The position numbers and the translations under genes are program-made. A model generated the notes under the pieces. It searched no databases. It worked only from the letters and a program-made list of their open reading frames with translations, and was not told the origin of the DNA. From Eggerthellaceae bacterium (GTDB lineage: Bacteria; Actinomycetota; Coriobacteriia; Coriobacteriales; Eggerthellaceae), in NCBI GenBank assembly GCA_022791455.1, contig JAAVZC010000001.1, forward strand, positions 372,001 to 436,000: 64,000 nt of DNA, read 5' to 3'. Below are positions 18,633 to 27,218 of the stretch, piece by piece (the stretch's first letter is position 1; every line of letters starts with the position of its first letter).

Positions 18633-21536
18633 ATGGTTAAACCCTCTCAAGCTATCGGGCGTTCTGCCCTCTCTGCCGTTTTGGCAATTTCAATGGTTCC
18701 TTCTGTTGCGCTGGCGGAAGGTGCGTCTGCGGATTCTGAAGGCGGTGCAGTTGCGGCTGCCCAGGCTGCGGGCCTTCCTAATTCCGATACCGGCGGGAAT
18801 CTGGAGGACCTTCAGGTCAAGATCAGCTGGGGGGACGTCAAGGCTGGAGAAGCGGTTCCTTTCCAGCTGGAAGCCCTGCCGCAAAATGCCGACAAGTACG
18901 AGAAGTTCAAGTACAAGATCACTGGTGTCTCCCTGAAGACTGCGAATGGCGTTGAGAATATCGACTATTCCGCCACTACGCCGTTTGTGGACAGCCCCGA
19001 TTTTTCCGTGACGTTCAATACTTCGGGAGAATACACCGTCAAGTTCTCTTGCATGGGTTTCTTTACCGGCCAGCAGCAGCCTGATGGGACATGGCGTGGG
19101 GAGTACACGAATCATGAGATAACGATCACCGTCGATGATCCCGATTTCCCCACGGTGGAGCAGCGCACTGCCCAGATTGTCGAGCAATGCAAGGCCGAAG
19201 GGCTGACCTCCCAGTACGACAAGGCCCTCTGGCTGCATGACTGGATGATCGAGAACTGCACCTACGACTACTCCTTAAGCAACGCTGGACCGGACGGTCT
19301 TCTGGCGGTGGGGAAGGGTACCTGCGCTGCGTATCGCAGCCTTTACCAGCTGCTCTTGTCCGAGATGGGCATTGAGAGCGAGCGCGCGACTAGCGTTTCG
19401 AGTAATCACGAATGGGTGCTTGCGAAACTGGATGGCGCCTGGTATCACATCGATCCCACCTGGAACGATGATGCCTACATCGGGGAATCCCCGAACTTCT
19501 CTGCCGAAGAGAAGGACATCATGCAGCATATCTATTTCGGCATGACTGACGAGTTCGCAGCCTTGGTGCACTCCGACCATAAAGCCGTGTCCGGCAGCGA
19601 GGCTTCCGCGCTCCAGAATCATTACCTGGTCAAGAATGGTTATGTGGCGAAGTGGGCGGATGAGTACGCTCCTGCCATAGCTGAGAAGATTGCGGCAGGG
19701 GAGACTAAGTTCGAGGTGCCGGCACGAATCGAGGTGCTGGGCGCTGCGCTTTCCGGTTACGGGAAGGCTCCGCATCAGCTGATGGCTCTCGAGCTGTCTA
19801 ATCGGAATTGGTCCACGACCCGTTCGGGCGATGCGCCGGAGGTGGCGGTCAGCTACCAGCATGGCGAAGCGAATGCCCTTGGCAAGTTTGTGGTGACGGT
19901 TGCTTCGGAGTCCGGTGACGCTTCCGGTTCGGGCAACACGGGTTCCGGATCGACGACAACCACGCCTTCGACGAAGCCGACCCCGACGCCTGCACCTGCC
20001 GAGAAAGCGAAACCGGGCCTGACCGCCTACGGTTCGTCGTACCGTTATGGCAAGGCTGACGGTACGTATGCCAAGAACGAGTGGGTGACCATCTCGGGCA
20101 AGCGCTATTACTTTGGTTCCGATAACCTGGCTGCCAAATGGTCGCGCAAGATCGATGGCTACTGGTACTACTTCGACGGAAAATGTCAGATGCAGACGGG
20201 CTGGATCACCTGGAACGCGGACAAGACGAAAAGCTATTTCGACAGCAACGGCCGCGCGCTTACCGGCCTGCAGAAAGTCGGCGGTGCCACTTACTACTTC
20301 AACCCGTCGACCGCCCGCACGCAGCGCTGGAGCGTCTGGGTTGGTTCCGATCTCTATTACTTCGGCGCCGACTACAAGATGGTGACCGGCTGGATCACCT
20401 GGAACGCCGATAAATCGAAGAGCTATTTTGGAAGCAACGGAAAAGCCCTCAAGGGTCTGCAGAAAATCGGCGGCGCCACCTACTACTTCAACCCGTCGAC
20501 TGCCCGCACGCAGCGCTGGAGTGTTTGGGTGGGTTCCGACCTCTACTATTTCGGCTCCGACTACAAGATGGTGACCGGGTGGGTTACCTGGAATGCGGAC
20601 AAGTCGAAGAGCTATTTCGGCGTTAACGGTAAGGCGCTCAAGGGGTTCCAGAAACTGGGCGGCGCCACTTACTATTTCAATCCTTCGAGCTGTCGATCCG
20701 TGAAGTGGTCCCAACGCATTAATGGCGCCGACTATTACTTTGACGGCAACGGACGGATGCATACGGGGTGGCTTACTTGGAATGCCGATAAATCGCGCAG
20801 CTATTTCGCCTCTAATGGCAAGGCTGTTTCTGGATTCCAAAAAATAAGCGGCAATACCTACTATTTTGATCCCGCCACCAAAAAGATGGTGAAGTGGACG
20901 CGCGTTATCGACGGCGCTACCTATTACTTCGATGGCAACGGTCGTATGCACACCGGCTGGTTGCAGTGGAACGCCGACAAGAAATGGAGCTACTTCTATT
21001 CCAACGGCAAAATGGCCACCGGCACCCAGACCATTGACGGCACACGCTACACGTTCGATGCTAATGGCAAGACCAGCCAGGCGCCTTTCCCCACTATTAC
21101 GGGCGACCGGGCGCTCGATCAGCAGATTTATACGAAGGCTAAGCAGCTCGGCTCGCTTTCTGCCTGCTTCAATTGGGTTAAGAATCACACTCACACCAAC
21201 TGGGCCGGCAAGAGCCATCATTACTCCTATGGCAATTACAATCTCAACTCCTCGTGGGTCATTGCCGAGGCCAAGCGCATGATGAACGGCCAGACCACCG
21301 ACTGCTATGCCTATGCTGCCACGTTCGCCTGCATGGCAAAAGCGCTCGGCTACAACGCGCAGTGCGTCGCCGGTGCGCTGCCCTTGCGCAGCGGGGGAGT
21401 CTCGTATCATGGTTGGGTCGTCATCTACCAAGATGGCGGAAGCTATGTGTACGACCCCAATCTGGCTCACAGCTATCCGATGTACAACTTCTACAAGATC
21501 ACCTACAGCAGCGCGCCACTCACCTATATCCGCTAG
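18633..21536 (+). CDS. Secreted protein with two transglutaminase-like domains flanking choline-binding-type repeats
   Basis: About 967 residues from ATG 18633 (GGAGAG upstream). Signal peptide about 1-28 (VLAISMVPSVALAEG). The first transglutaminase-like/cysteine-protease domain is about 190-300 with a visible triad: Cys231 (GTCAAYRS), His259 (NHEWV) and Asp274 (DPTWND). A Ser/Gly/Thr/Pro linker (about 425-465) follows. YYF/GW repeats about 475-830 then lead to a second domain at about 840-967 with Cys891 (DCYAYAATF), His926 (YHGWVV) and Asp941 (YDPNLA). Such domains hydrolyse or crosslink peptides in the cell wall. Having one at each end of a wall-binding array is unusual. The repeats match those of the GH25 and L,D-transpeptidase proteins. 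Confidence 0.87.
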   Translation: MVKPSQAIGRSALSAVLAISMVPSVALAEGASADSEGGAVAAAQAAGLPNSDTGGNLEDLQVKISWGDVKAGEAVPFQLEALPQNADKYEKFKYKITGVSLKTANGVENIDYSATTPFVDSPDFSVTFNTSGEYTVKFSCMGFFTGQQQPDGTWRGEYTNHEITITVDDPDFPTVEQRTAQIVEQCKAEGLTSQYDKALWLHDWMIENCTYDYSLSNAGPDGLLAVGKGTCAAYRSLYQLLLSEMGIESERATSVSSNHEWVLAKLDGAWYHIDPTWNDDAYIGESPNFSAEEKDIMQHIYFGMTDEFAALVHSDHKAVSGSEASALQNHYLVKNGYVAKWADEYAPAIAEKIAAGETKFEVPARIEVLGAALSGYGKAPHQLMALELSNRNWSTTRSGDAPEVAVSYQHGEANALGKFVVTVASESGDASGSGNTGSGSTTTTPSTKPTPTPAPAEKAKPGLTAYGSSYRYGKADGTYAKNEWVTISGKRYYFGSDNLAAKWSRKIDGYWYYFDGKCQMQTGWITWNADKTKSYFDSNGRALTGLQKVGGATYYFNPSTARTQRWSVWVGSDLYYFGADYKMVTGWITWNADKSKSYFGSNGKALKGLQKIGGATYYFNPSTARTQRWSVWVGSDLYYFGSDYKMVTGWVTWNADKSKSYFGVNGKALKGFQKLGGATYYFNPSSCRSVKWSQRINGADYYFDGNGRMHTGWLTWNADKSRSYFASNGKAVSGFQKISGNTYYFDPATKKMVKWTRVIDGATYYFDGNGRMHTGWLQWNADKKWSYFYSNGKMATGTQTIDGTRYTFDANGKTSQAPFPTITGDRALDQQIYTKAKQLGSLSACFNWVKNHTHTNWAGKSHHYSYGNYNLNSSWVIAEAKRMMNGQTTDCYAYAATFACMAKALGYNAQCVAGALPLRSGGVSYHGWVVIYQDGGSYVYDPNLAHSYPMYNFYKITYSSAPLTYIR

Positions 21537-21578
21537 TCAACGGCTTGCGGCGGGTGTATTCAAGATAACGAGATTGTC

Positions 21579-21600
21579 CGGGGCCCTTTGATGGGCCCCG
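21579..21600 (+). terminator. Hairpin after the double transglutaminase gene
   Basis: CGGGGCCC, loop TTTGAT, GGGCCCCG is a perfect 8-bp GC-rich stem, but only TTGATGG follows, so termination would be weak. It may instead shape the leader of the lipoprotein gene 18 nt downstream. Confidence 0.45.
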
Positions 21601-21617
21601 TTGATGGAAGGAGCAAC

Positions 21618-22436
21618 ATGGGGATTAAAGGGGTAAGAAGCGTCAGGCTTTTTCGGGCGCTCGCGATGGTTTGTGCGGTGTTGCTGGCTTGTGTTGCGCT
21701 AACGGGCTGTGGCTCTACGATGACTATAGGTAGCAAGGACAGCAGCCAGGCTGAGTTTTCGCTCACGAACGGTCTGGATCGCGGCGTGACTGCGGTTTCG
21801 GTTTCCCCTGCCGGCCAAGATTCCTTTGCGGCGCTTGCCCAGGAGGGCGAATTGGAGCCAGGAGCCAAGGCAACGGTGTATTGCCCGCAAACGGGCCTCG
21901 TTGATATCAAGGTACAGACGACGGGCGGAACCTCGTATGAGATGCACGAAATCGACCTCTCCGCTCTCAAGGATGCAACTCTGATGAACGAAGGCGACAT
22001 CGCGTTCCTCGAATACGACGGCACCAGCACGCTCGAGGCAGAGAAGGCTTATCGCCAGGCCATCAAGGACGCCGAAGAGCAAGCCAAGAAGGAAGCAGAA
22101 GAGAAAGCGGCGGCTGAAGAGGCTGCCCGCAAGGCCGCTGAAGAAGAAGCGGCCAAGAAGGCCGCCGAGGAGGAAGCCGCAAAGAAGGCGGCCGAAGAGG
22201 AGGCGGCGCGTAAGGCTGCCGAGGAGGAAGAGGCCCGCAAGGCCCAGGAGGAAGCGGATCGCAAAGCAGCCGAAGAGGCTCAGCGCCAGAGCCAGAACAG
22301 CTCGAAGGGCTCCAGCGGTTCCGGCAGCAGTTCGGGCAATAGCGGCAACTCGGGTAGCTCCGGCAGCGGTTCCGGTTCGGGCGGCGGAAACTCCGGCGGT
22401 GAGGACAACTGCGCCGACGACCTGCTGTTCAACTAA
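21618..22436 (+). CDS. Lipoprotein with Ala/Glu/Lys helix and Ser/Gly-rich tail
   Basis: 272 residues from ATG 21618 with GGAAGGAG upstream. The signal ends in a lipobox (LACVALTGC), so the mature protein is membrane-anchored. A small beta-rich domain (about 30-140) resembles no family I can name. It is followed by a long EEAARKAAEEEAAKKA-type helical stretch (about 145-225), then a flexible Ser/Gly-rich C-terminus ending in DNCADDLLFN. The low-complexity helix could span part of the wall. It sits directly upstream of dltB (25-nt gap), suggesting a role at the same surface, but function is unknown. Confidence 0.72.
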   Translation: MGIKGVRSVRLFRALAMVCAVLLACVALTGCGSTMTIGSKDSSQAEFSLTNGLDRGVTAVSVSPAGQDSFAALAQEGELEPGAKATVYCPQTGLVDIKVQTTGGTSYEMHEIDLSALKDATLMNEGDIAFLEYDGTSTLEAEKAYRQAIKDAEEQAKKEAEEKAAAEEAARKAAEEEAAKKAAEEEAAKKAAEEEAARKAAEEEEARKAQEEADRKAAEEAQRQSQNSSKGSSGSGSSSGNSGNSGSSGSGSGSGGGNSGGEDNCADDLLFN

Positions 22437-22461
22437 GTGAGGGCCGCTTTCGGGTACACCA

Positions 22462-23646
22462 ATGCTCTCGTTCTATACTGATCCCGCGTTTTTCATCATC
22501 CTTGCTGCCACCGCCATTCCGGCGGTGGCACGTGGTGTGTTCGGCCGTTCGCTCAAGGGCTACGGCATGGCCGTTTCAGCGCTGTTCCTGGTGCTTTTGT
22601 TCGCCGGAAGCTGGGAGGGGACGGCCTTCTTCGCCCTGTTCGTTGCGCTCGGCCTGACAACTACGTACGTAACGCTGGCCTTGTTCAGGCGTAGCCATCC
22701 CCATCGCATCGCGCTCTACCGCGTCGCCCTGGCTGTCATGCTGGTGCCGCTCGCGGCGGCAAAGCTGTCGGCCGTGTTCGACGTCAACATTCTGGGGTTC
22801 ATCGGCATCTCCTATCTGACCTTCAAGGCCGTGCAGGTGCTCATTGAAATTCGCGACGGCCTCATCGAGTCCATAACGGTGCCCGACTACCTTTACTTCC
22901 TCGCATTCTTCCCGGTTTTCACATCGGGCCCTATTACGCGCAGTCGTGATTTCTTGGCCCAAGCGCGGCGCACCCTACCTCGCCCCGAGTACCTCGAGCT
23001 GCTGTCGCAAGGGCTCCTTTGGCTGCTTCGTGGCATCATGTACTCCTTCGTGCTGGCCCCGCTGGGCCAGTGGTTCATGTGGTTTGCGCCCGAGGCCATC
23101 GGAACGGCCTCGGCGGCGGCTTTCGTGCTGGGCCAGCTGGCCTACGGTTTCGGTTACGGCATGTTCTTGTTCTTCGATTTCGCTGGCTATAGCGCTATGG
23201 CTATGGGGGTGGGGGCGATTTTCGGCATCGAGGTGCCGCGGAATTTCGACGCCCCCTTCCGCAGCATCGACATCAAGGATTTCTGGAATCGTTGGCACAT
23301 GACGCTGTCTTTCTGGCTGCGCGACTTCGTGTTCATGCGCATGACCCGTTCGTTTATGAAGCACAAGGTGTTCAAGAGCCGGCTGACAACGGCCTGCTGC
23401 GCCTTTGTCGCCGAGATGGCGCTTATGGGCGTTTGGCATGGCCTCACCTTCGATTACCTGATTTACGGTTTGTACCACGGCTGCCTTCTTGCCCTGTGTG
23501 AGGTGTATCAGAAGAAGTCGAAGTTCTACAAGGCCCACAAGAAGGATCGTTGGTTCAAGCTGGTCGCATGGGCCATCACCATGGTGGCCATCTTCTTCGG
23601 GTTCGCAATTTTCTCGGGTCAAATTTCAACCCTCTTGGGATTGTAG
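22462..23646 (+). CDS. dltB: D-alanyl transfer protein DltB (MBOAT)
   Basis: 394 residues, multi-pass MBOAT. DFWNRWHMTLSFWLRDFVFMR and MGVWHGLTFDYLIYGLYHG carry the conserved catalytic-channel His residues, and FDFAGYSAMAMGVGAIFGI is characteristic of DltB. DltB moves D-alanyl groups from DltC across the membrane. It is shorter than and distinct from the AlgI-like MBOAT at 11329-12855. First gene of a compact dltB-dltD-dltX-dltA-dltC run; dltD follows after 3 nt. Confidence 0.9.
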   Translation: MLSFYTDPAFFIILAATAIPAVARGVFGRSLKGYGMAVSALFLVLLFAGSWEGTAFFALFVALGLTTTYVTLALFRRSHPHRIALYRVALAVMLVPLAAAKLSAVFDVNILGFIGISYLTFKAVQVLIEIRDGLIESITVPDYLYFLAFFPVFTSGPITRSRDFLAQARRTLPRPEYLELLSQGLLWLLRGIMYSFVLAPLGQWFMWFAPEAIGTASAAAFVLGQLAYGFGYGMFLFFDFAGYSAMAMGVGAIFGIEVPRNFDAPFRSIDIKDFWNRWHMTLSFWLRDFVFMRMTRSFMKHKVFKSRLTTACCAFVAEMALMGVWHGLTFDYLIYGLYHGCLLALCEVYQKKSKFYKAHKKDRWFKLVAWAITMVAIFFGFAIFSGQISTLLGL

Positions 23647-23649
23647 GAG

Positions 23650-24840
23650 GTGGAGAAACTGTCTCGGGAACACTCGAAAGCAAAGATGGGCTACAAGCCA
23701 ATATTGCGGGGTTTCGCGATAGGGGCTCTGCTGTTTGCGGCGTGCTTCGCAACTCTGGAGATGCTACTTCCGTCCCAATCCTATGTGGGAAGTGGCCGCA
23801 ACTACGGCTACGTTTACTCGGGCGCTAAGTCTTCCAGCCCCGATTTTGCGCTCGCTTCCTCTCCAGAGGATTCGGTGCTCCTGTTCGGATCTTCGGAACT
23901 TTCCACGCCCGAATCGCTGATTCCGCAGGTGCCGTCTGCGGTGTTCGGTCAGAACGACTATGGGCTTGATCTGCAGTTTATCGGGGAAGCGTACGACCAG
24001 AGCCTCTGGCATGCGATTGCTGCCGGCGCGTACGCCCCGCGATTGGGAGAGGATCAGCGCAAGGTGGCCATCATCGTGTCTCCTACGTGGTTTGCCGATG
24101 GCGGTCTTGATGGCGAGACCTTCAAAATGCGGTTTTCCTACAGCCTGTTCCGGGAGTTCTGCGACAACCCCGCTATTTCTGATTCCAGCAAGCGCTATCT
24201 CGCTCAGCGGCTTCTCGAGCAGGGGCTCGACGAGGCCACGGTAGCGGCAGGGCTTGGCGGCAATGTGGTGGCCGACCTCAACGACTGGGTACTCGGTGCC
24301 ATAAGCGATCTACAGCTGCGTGCTGATTTGGGCGACGTTCGCCCCATGGGGATGCCGGCGAAGGAACAGACGAGCGAAGAGCCCGCCAAGCCGGACTTCG
24401 AGAGCATGAGGGCCGATGCCGTTCTGGATGCCGAGCAGTCTTCCAATAACGATTGGGGCTACGACGCGGATTTTTGGAGCAAGAACATCGACGGCCGCCA
24501 GGATATCCTTCGTGATACTCAGGCGAACGAAACCTATCAGGACACTCCGGAATATGAGGATCTGGCCTTCTTCCTGCAGGTATGCAAGGAAGCAGGGCTC
24601 GAACCGATGGTGATTATTTCTCCCGTCAGCGGCCCGTTCTTCGATCTGGTGGGCCTCAACGAAGAGACGCGTCGTGCCTGCTATGATCGAATTCTTTCGA
24701 TTTGCGAGAACGCGGATGTTCCCGTGGCGGATTTCTCGGACAAGGAATATGAGGAATACTTCCTGCACGATATCGTGCATTTCGGCTGGACTGGCTGGCT
24801 GGCGGCAGAGGAGGCGATTTACGATCATGTCAAAGGCTAA
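23650..24840 (+). CDS. dltD: D-alanine transfer protein DltD
   Basis: 396 residues. One N-terminal membrane anchor (ILRGFAIGALLFAACFATLEMLL), then an extracytoplasmic SGNH-like domain with the DltD GSSEL nucleophile block (LLFGSSELSTPES) and the C-terminal DIVHFGWTGWLAAEEAI, containing the catalytic His. DltD completes D-alanine transfer onto teichoic acid. The open frame starts at a GTG (23650) that overlaps its own AGGAGG; initiation at CTG 23659 or ATG 23686 is possible. The 3' end overlaps dltX by 14 nt. Confidence 0.9.
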   Translation: MEKLSREHSKAKMGYKPILRGFAIGALLFAACFATLEMLLPSQSYVGSGRNYGYVYSGAKSSSPDFALASSPEDSVLLFGSSELSTPESLIPQVPSAVFGQNDYGLDLQFIGEAYDQSLWHAIAAGAYAPRLGEDQRKVAIIVSPTWFADGGLDGETFKMRFSYSLFREFCDNPAISDSSKRYLAQRLLEQGLDEATVAAGLGGNVVADLNDWVLGAISDLQLRADLGDVRPMGMPAKEQTSEEPAKPDFESMRADAVLDAEQSSNNDWGYDADFWSKNIDGRQDILRDTQANETYQDTPEYEDLAFFLQVCKEAGLEPMVIISPVSGPFFDLVGLNEETRRACYDRILSICENADVPVADFSDKEYEEYFLHDIVHFGWTGWLAAEEAIYDHVKG

Positions 24841-25003
24841 GCTGCAGCAGCGGGAAGACGGTGCCGGGTTCTTCCGCCGTCATGGCGTCCTCGCCGCGGC
24901 GCTCATCGCCCTAATTGTCTTGGCGTGCCTGCTGTTTCTTCTGTGGTTCGTGGTGTTTTCGGGGATGAGCGCTTCGGCTGACTTCCTCTACGCCCAGTTT
25001 TAG
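24827..25003 (+). CDS. dltX: DltX, small membrane protein of teichoic acid D-alanylation
   Basis: 58 residues: a basic N-terminus, one membrane span (GVLAAALIALIVLACLLFLLWFVVF) and a short outside tail ending FLYAQF. This matches the F-x-Y-x-x-F C-terminus reported for DltX proteins, which carry D-alanine between DltB and the final acceptor. The ATG at 24827 lies inside the end of dltD, indicating translational coupling. dltX is usually upstream of dltA at the head of Firmicutes operons; here it lies between dltD and dltA. Too short for most gene callers, but position, topology and motif agree. Confidence 0.83.
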   Translation: MSKAKLQQREDGAGFFRRHGVLAAALIALIVLACLLFLLWFVVFSGMSASADFLYAQF

Positions 25004-25022
25004 TCATTCGAAAGGTTTATCT

Positions 25023-26594
25023 GTGAGCGAGTTCTTGCAAAAGTTCACGGATGCGGCTCGGCTGCATCCCGATCGCGTGGCCTATTTCAATTCGCGCATG
25101 TGGCATGATGGGGATCCGTCCGAAGCGTCGATCACCTACGGCGATTTGGATCGTGCCTCAAATGCCGCGGCCGCCTTTTTCCGCACAACGGTACCGGCCG
25201 GGCAGCCGATCGTTGTTTACGGGCATAAGTCGCCGTTGATGCTGGTGGCCTTCCTGGGGGCGGTCAAGGCGGGACATCCCTATGCGCCGATCGATATTGC
25301 CTACCCGTCCGCCCGCGTGAACGACATCATGGAGCAGATTAGCCGGCCGCTCGTGGTGTCCCTGGTCGACGGGGAGTTTCCGGGCGATCCCTCGTTGGCG
25401 GCGCGTTTGGTGGACAAGGCGCAGTTCGGCACCATTGTTTCGAAGCGTGTTGACGGCGATTCTCAGTTTTGGGTTTCGGGGGAAGACGGGTTCTACCTCT
25501 TGTTTACATCGGGGAGCACGGGGCGCCCGAAAGGCGTGATGATGCCCTCACGCGGCGTGGATGCGTTCATGCGCTATTTCATTTCCCTGTTCCCCGAGGC
25601 GGCGCAGCGGGGGTGCTCGGATCCGGTTGTGAGTTTCAATCGCGTGCCCTACACGTTCGACGTCAGCCTGTTCGACATCATCCCTGGGCTTTCCCATGGC
25701 ATGACGCTGTTCGGGCTGGAGGAGGAAGACGAGGCAAGCATGGCGCTCTCGTTCGAAGCCTTCCGAAAAAGCGATGCCGCCGTATGGATTTCGACGCCGT
25801 CCTATATGGACATGTGTCTGGCGGATCGCTCGTTTTCCCAGGAACTGATGCCGCGCCTGGAGTCGATTATCCTTTGCGGAGAGGTGTTTCGCAACGACAC
25901 GGCGCGGCAGCTGTTGGAGCGTTTTCCGAATGCGCGCATTTACAACACTTACGGGCCGACCGAGACTCAGGCGGTTACCGACATTGAGCTCGATTCCGCG
26001 CTGGTGGAATCTCTTGACCCGCTGCCGGTTGGGTATTTGGGCATTGGCTCGGGCGCAGTGATTCTTGATCTCGAAACTGGCGAAGAGCTGGGGGCAGGGG
26101 AGGTTGGAGAAATCTACCTCTACGGCGACACCGTTTCGCTTGGTTATTATGGTCGGGACGATTTGACGGCAGCGGCGTTCCAAGAGCGGACGCTCGCGGA
26201 TGGTCGGAAGGCGCGTTGCTATAAGACCGGAGACCGTGGCTTCCTAGACGAGGATGGACGTCTCTATTGTCTGGGTCGGCTCGATAACCAGATTAAGCTG
26301 AATGGCTTTCGGGTGGAGCTGGGAGAAGTGGAGCGGGCGCTTCTGGATCTGGAGGGCGTTGCGGACGCCGTGGTGCTTCCTGCCGAACGGGGCGGAAAGA
26401 TCGTCAGCCTTACCGCCCATGTTGTACCTGCCGACGCTGATGCGCCGCGAGATTTCGCCGCAGGCAAGGCAATAAAGGAGCAGCTCAAGGATGGGCTTCC
26501 GGCCTATATGATCCCGAAGAAGGTTGTGTTCCACGATGCCTTCCCTTTGAATACCAACGGAAAAACCGACAGGAAAGCTTTGGCGGAAAAGTAA
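25023..26594 (+). CDS. dltA: D-alanine--D-alanyl carrier protein ligase DltA
   Basis: 523 residues from GTG 25023. Adenylation enzyme: P-loop LLFTSGSTGRPKGVMMPSRGV, NTYGPTETQAV, YKTGDRG and the C-terminal GRLDNQIKLNGFRVELGEVE, ending with NGKTDRKAL, which carries the catalytic Lys. DltA activates D-alanine with ATP and loads it on the phosphopantetheine of DltC in the cytoplasm. Length fits the family. It is followed by dltC after 11 nt. Confidence 0.93.
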   Translation: MSEFLQKFTDAARLHPDRVAYFNSRMWHDGDPSEASITYGDLDRASNAAAAFFRTTVPAGQPIVVYGHKSPLMLVAFLGAVKAGHPYAPIDIAYPSARVNDIMEQISRPLVVSLVDGEFPGDPSLAARLVDKAQFGTIVSKRVDGDSQFWVSGEDGFYLLFTSGSTGRPKGVMMPSRGVDAFMRYFISLFPEAAQRGCSDPVVSFNRVPYTFDVSLFDIIPGLSHGMTLFGLEEEDEASMALSFEAFRKSDAAVWISTPSYMDMCLADRSFSQELMPRLESIILCGEVFRNDTARQLLERFPNARIYNTYGPTETQAVTDIELDSALVESLDPLPVGYLGIGSGAVILDLETGEELGAGEVGEIYLYGDTVSLGYYGRDDLTAAAFQERTLADGRKARCYKTGDRGFLDEDGRLYCLGRLDNQIKLNGFRVELGEVERALLDLEGVADAVVLPAERGGKIVSLTAHVVPADADAPRDFAAGKAIKEQLKDGLPAYMIPKKVVFHDAFPLNTNGKTDRKALAEK

Positions 26595-26605
26595 GGAGTT
26601 TGCGA

Positions 26606-26836
26606 ATGGAAGAGCAAATGCTGGACCTTCTGGAAGAGATTTGTGACGACGCCGTTGTGCGCGAGGAGCGAGATATCGATCTCTTTGAAGAAGGACTGCT
26701 AGATTCTATGGCGGCGATCGAATTGCTGGTGGCAATCGAGGAAAACTTCGGCGTTGAGATCGCGCCGACCGCCGTCGAGCGCGAGGAAATGAACACGGTG
26801 AACAAAATTATCGAACAGGTTCGCGTGAGGATGTAG
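26606..26836 (+). CDS. dltC: D-alanyl carrier protein DltC
   Basis: 76 residues from ATG 26606, with AAGGAG at 26593-26598. Acyl-carrier fold; the phosphopantetheine attachment serine lies in GLLDSMAAIELLVAIEENF (DSM motif), and the acidic surface is typical. It ends the dlt run. No phosphopantetheinyl transferase is in the window. Confidence 0.92.
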   Translation: MEEQMLDLLEEICDDAVVREERDIDLFEEGLLDSMAAIELLVAIEENFGVEIAPTAVEREEMNTVNKIIEQVRVRM

Positions 26837-27218
26837 CCGTTCTGCATGATCCTTCGGGGAGATGTTGCGGCTCTTGCTGCCGTTGGCGGCGAGTTATAAG
26901 AATTCTTCCAACTTTTTAGCGATTGTTTCCCCTGATCATCGAATAATGGAGTATATTTAGTAGAGCGTCGCGGATTCGCATCGGGTAAATGTTGGGCGCA
27001 AGCCTAATCTTCGGCGCTGGGGGGGTCTCACGATTCCCCCTCTTCTCCTTTTTAGGGCCGGTTGGCCCACAACTTCCTTTCGTATTGACATGGGCGGGGC
27101 CGCTGGGTTCCTGGTCTGACGGTTTTCTTCGGTCTGTCAGCTGCTTTCGTGCGCGCGGTGGCCCTGTGCTAGTATTTTGCTAGATTTTCGGAACACACCG
27201 CGAGAGACGGGAAGGCCT
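26837..27218 (+). other. Intergenic region between dltC and the fused dehydrogenase
   Basis: 382 bp without a credible gene. It contains a likely dlt terminator: GGGGG..CCCCC hairpin at about 27018-27040 followed by TCTTCTCCTTTTT. A TTGACA at 27085-27090 has no good -10 at the normal spacing. An AT-rich stretch lies around 26890-26960. GC rises sharply after this point, marking the end of the surface locus. Confidence 0.5.
27018..27054 (+). terminator. Probable terminator of the dlt run
   Basis: A G-rich run, TCTCACGATT loop and CCCCC form a short GC stem followed by a pyrimidine tract ending in TTTTT. It lies about 180 nt after dltC. Confidence 0.45.
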
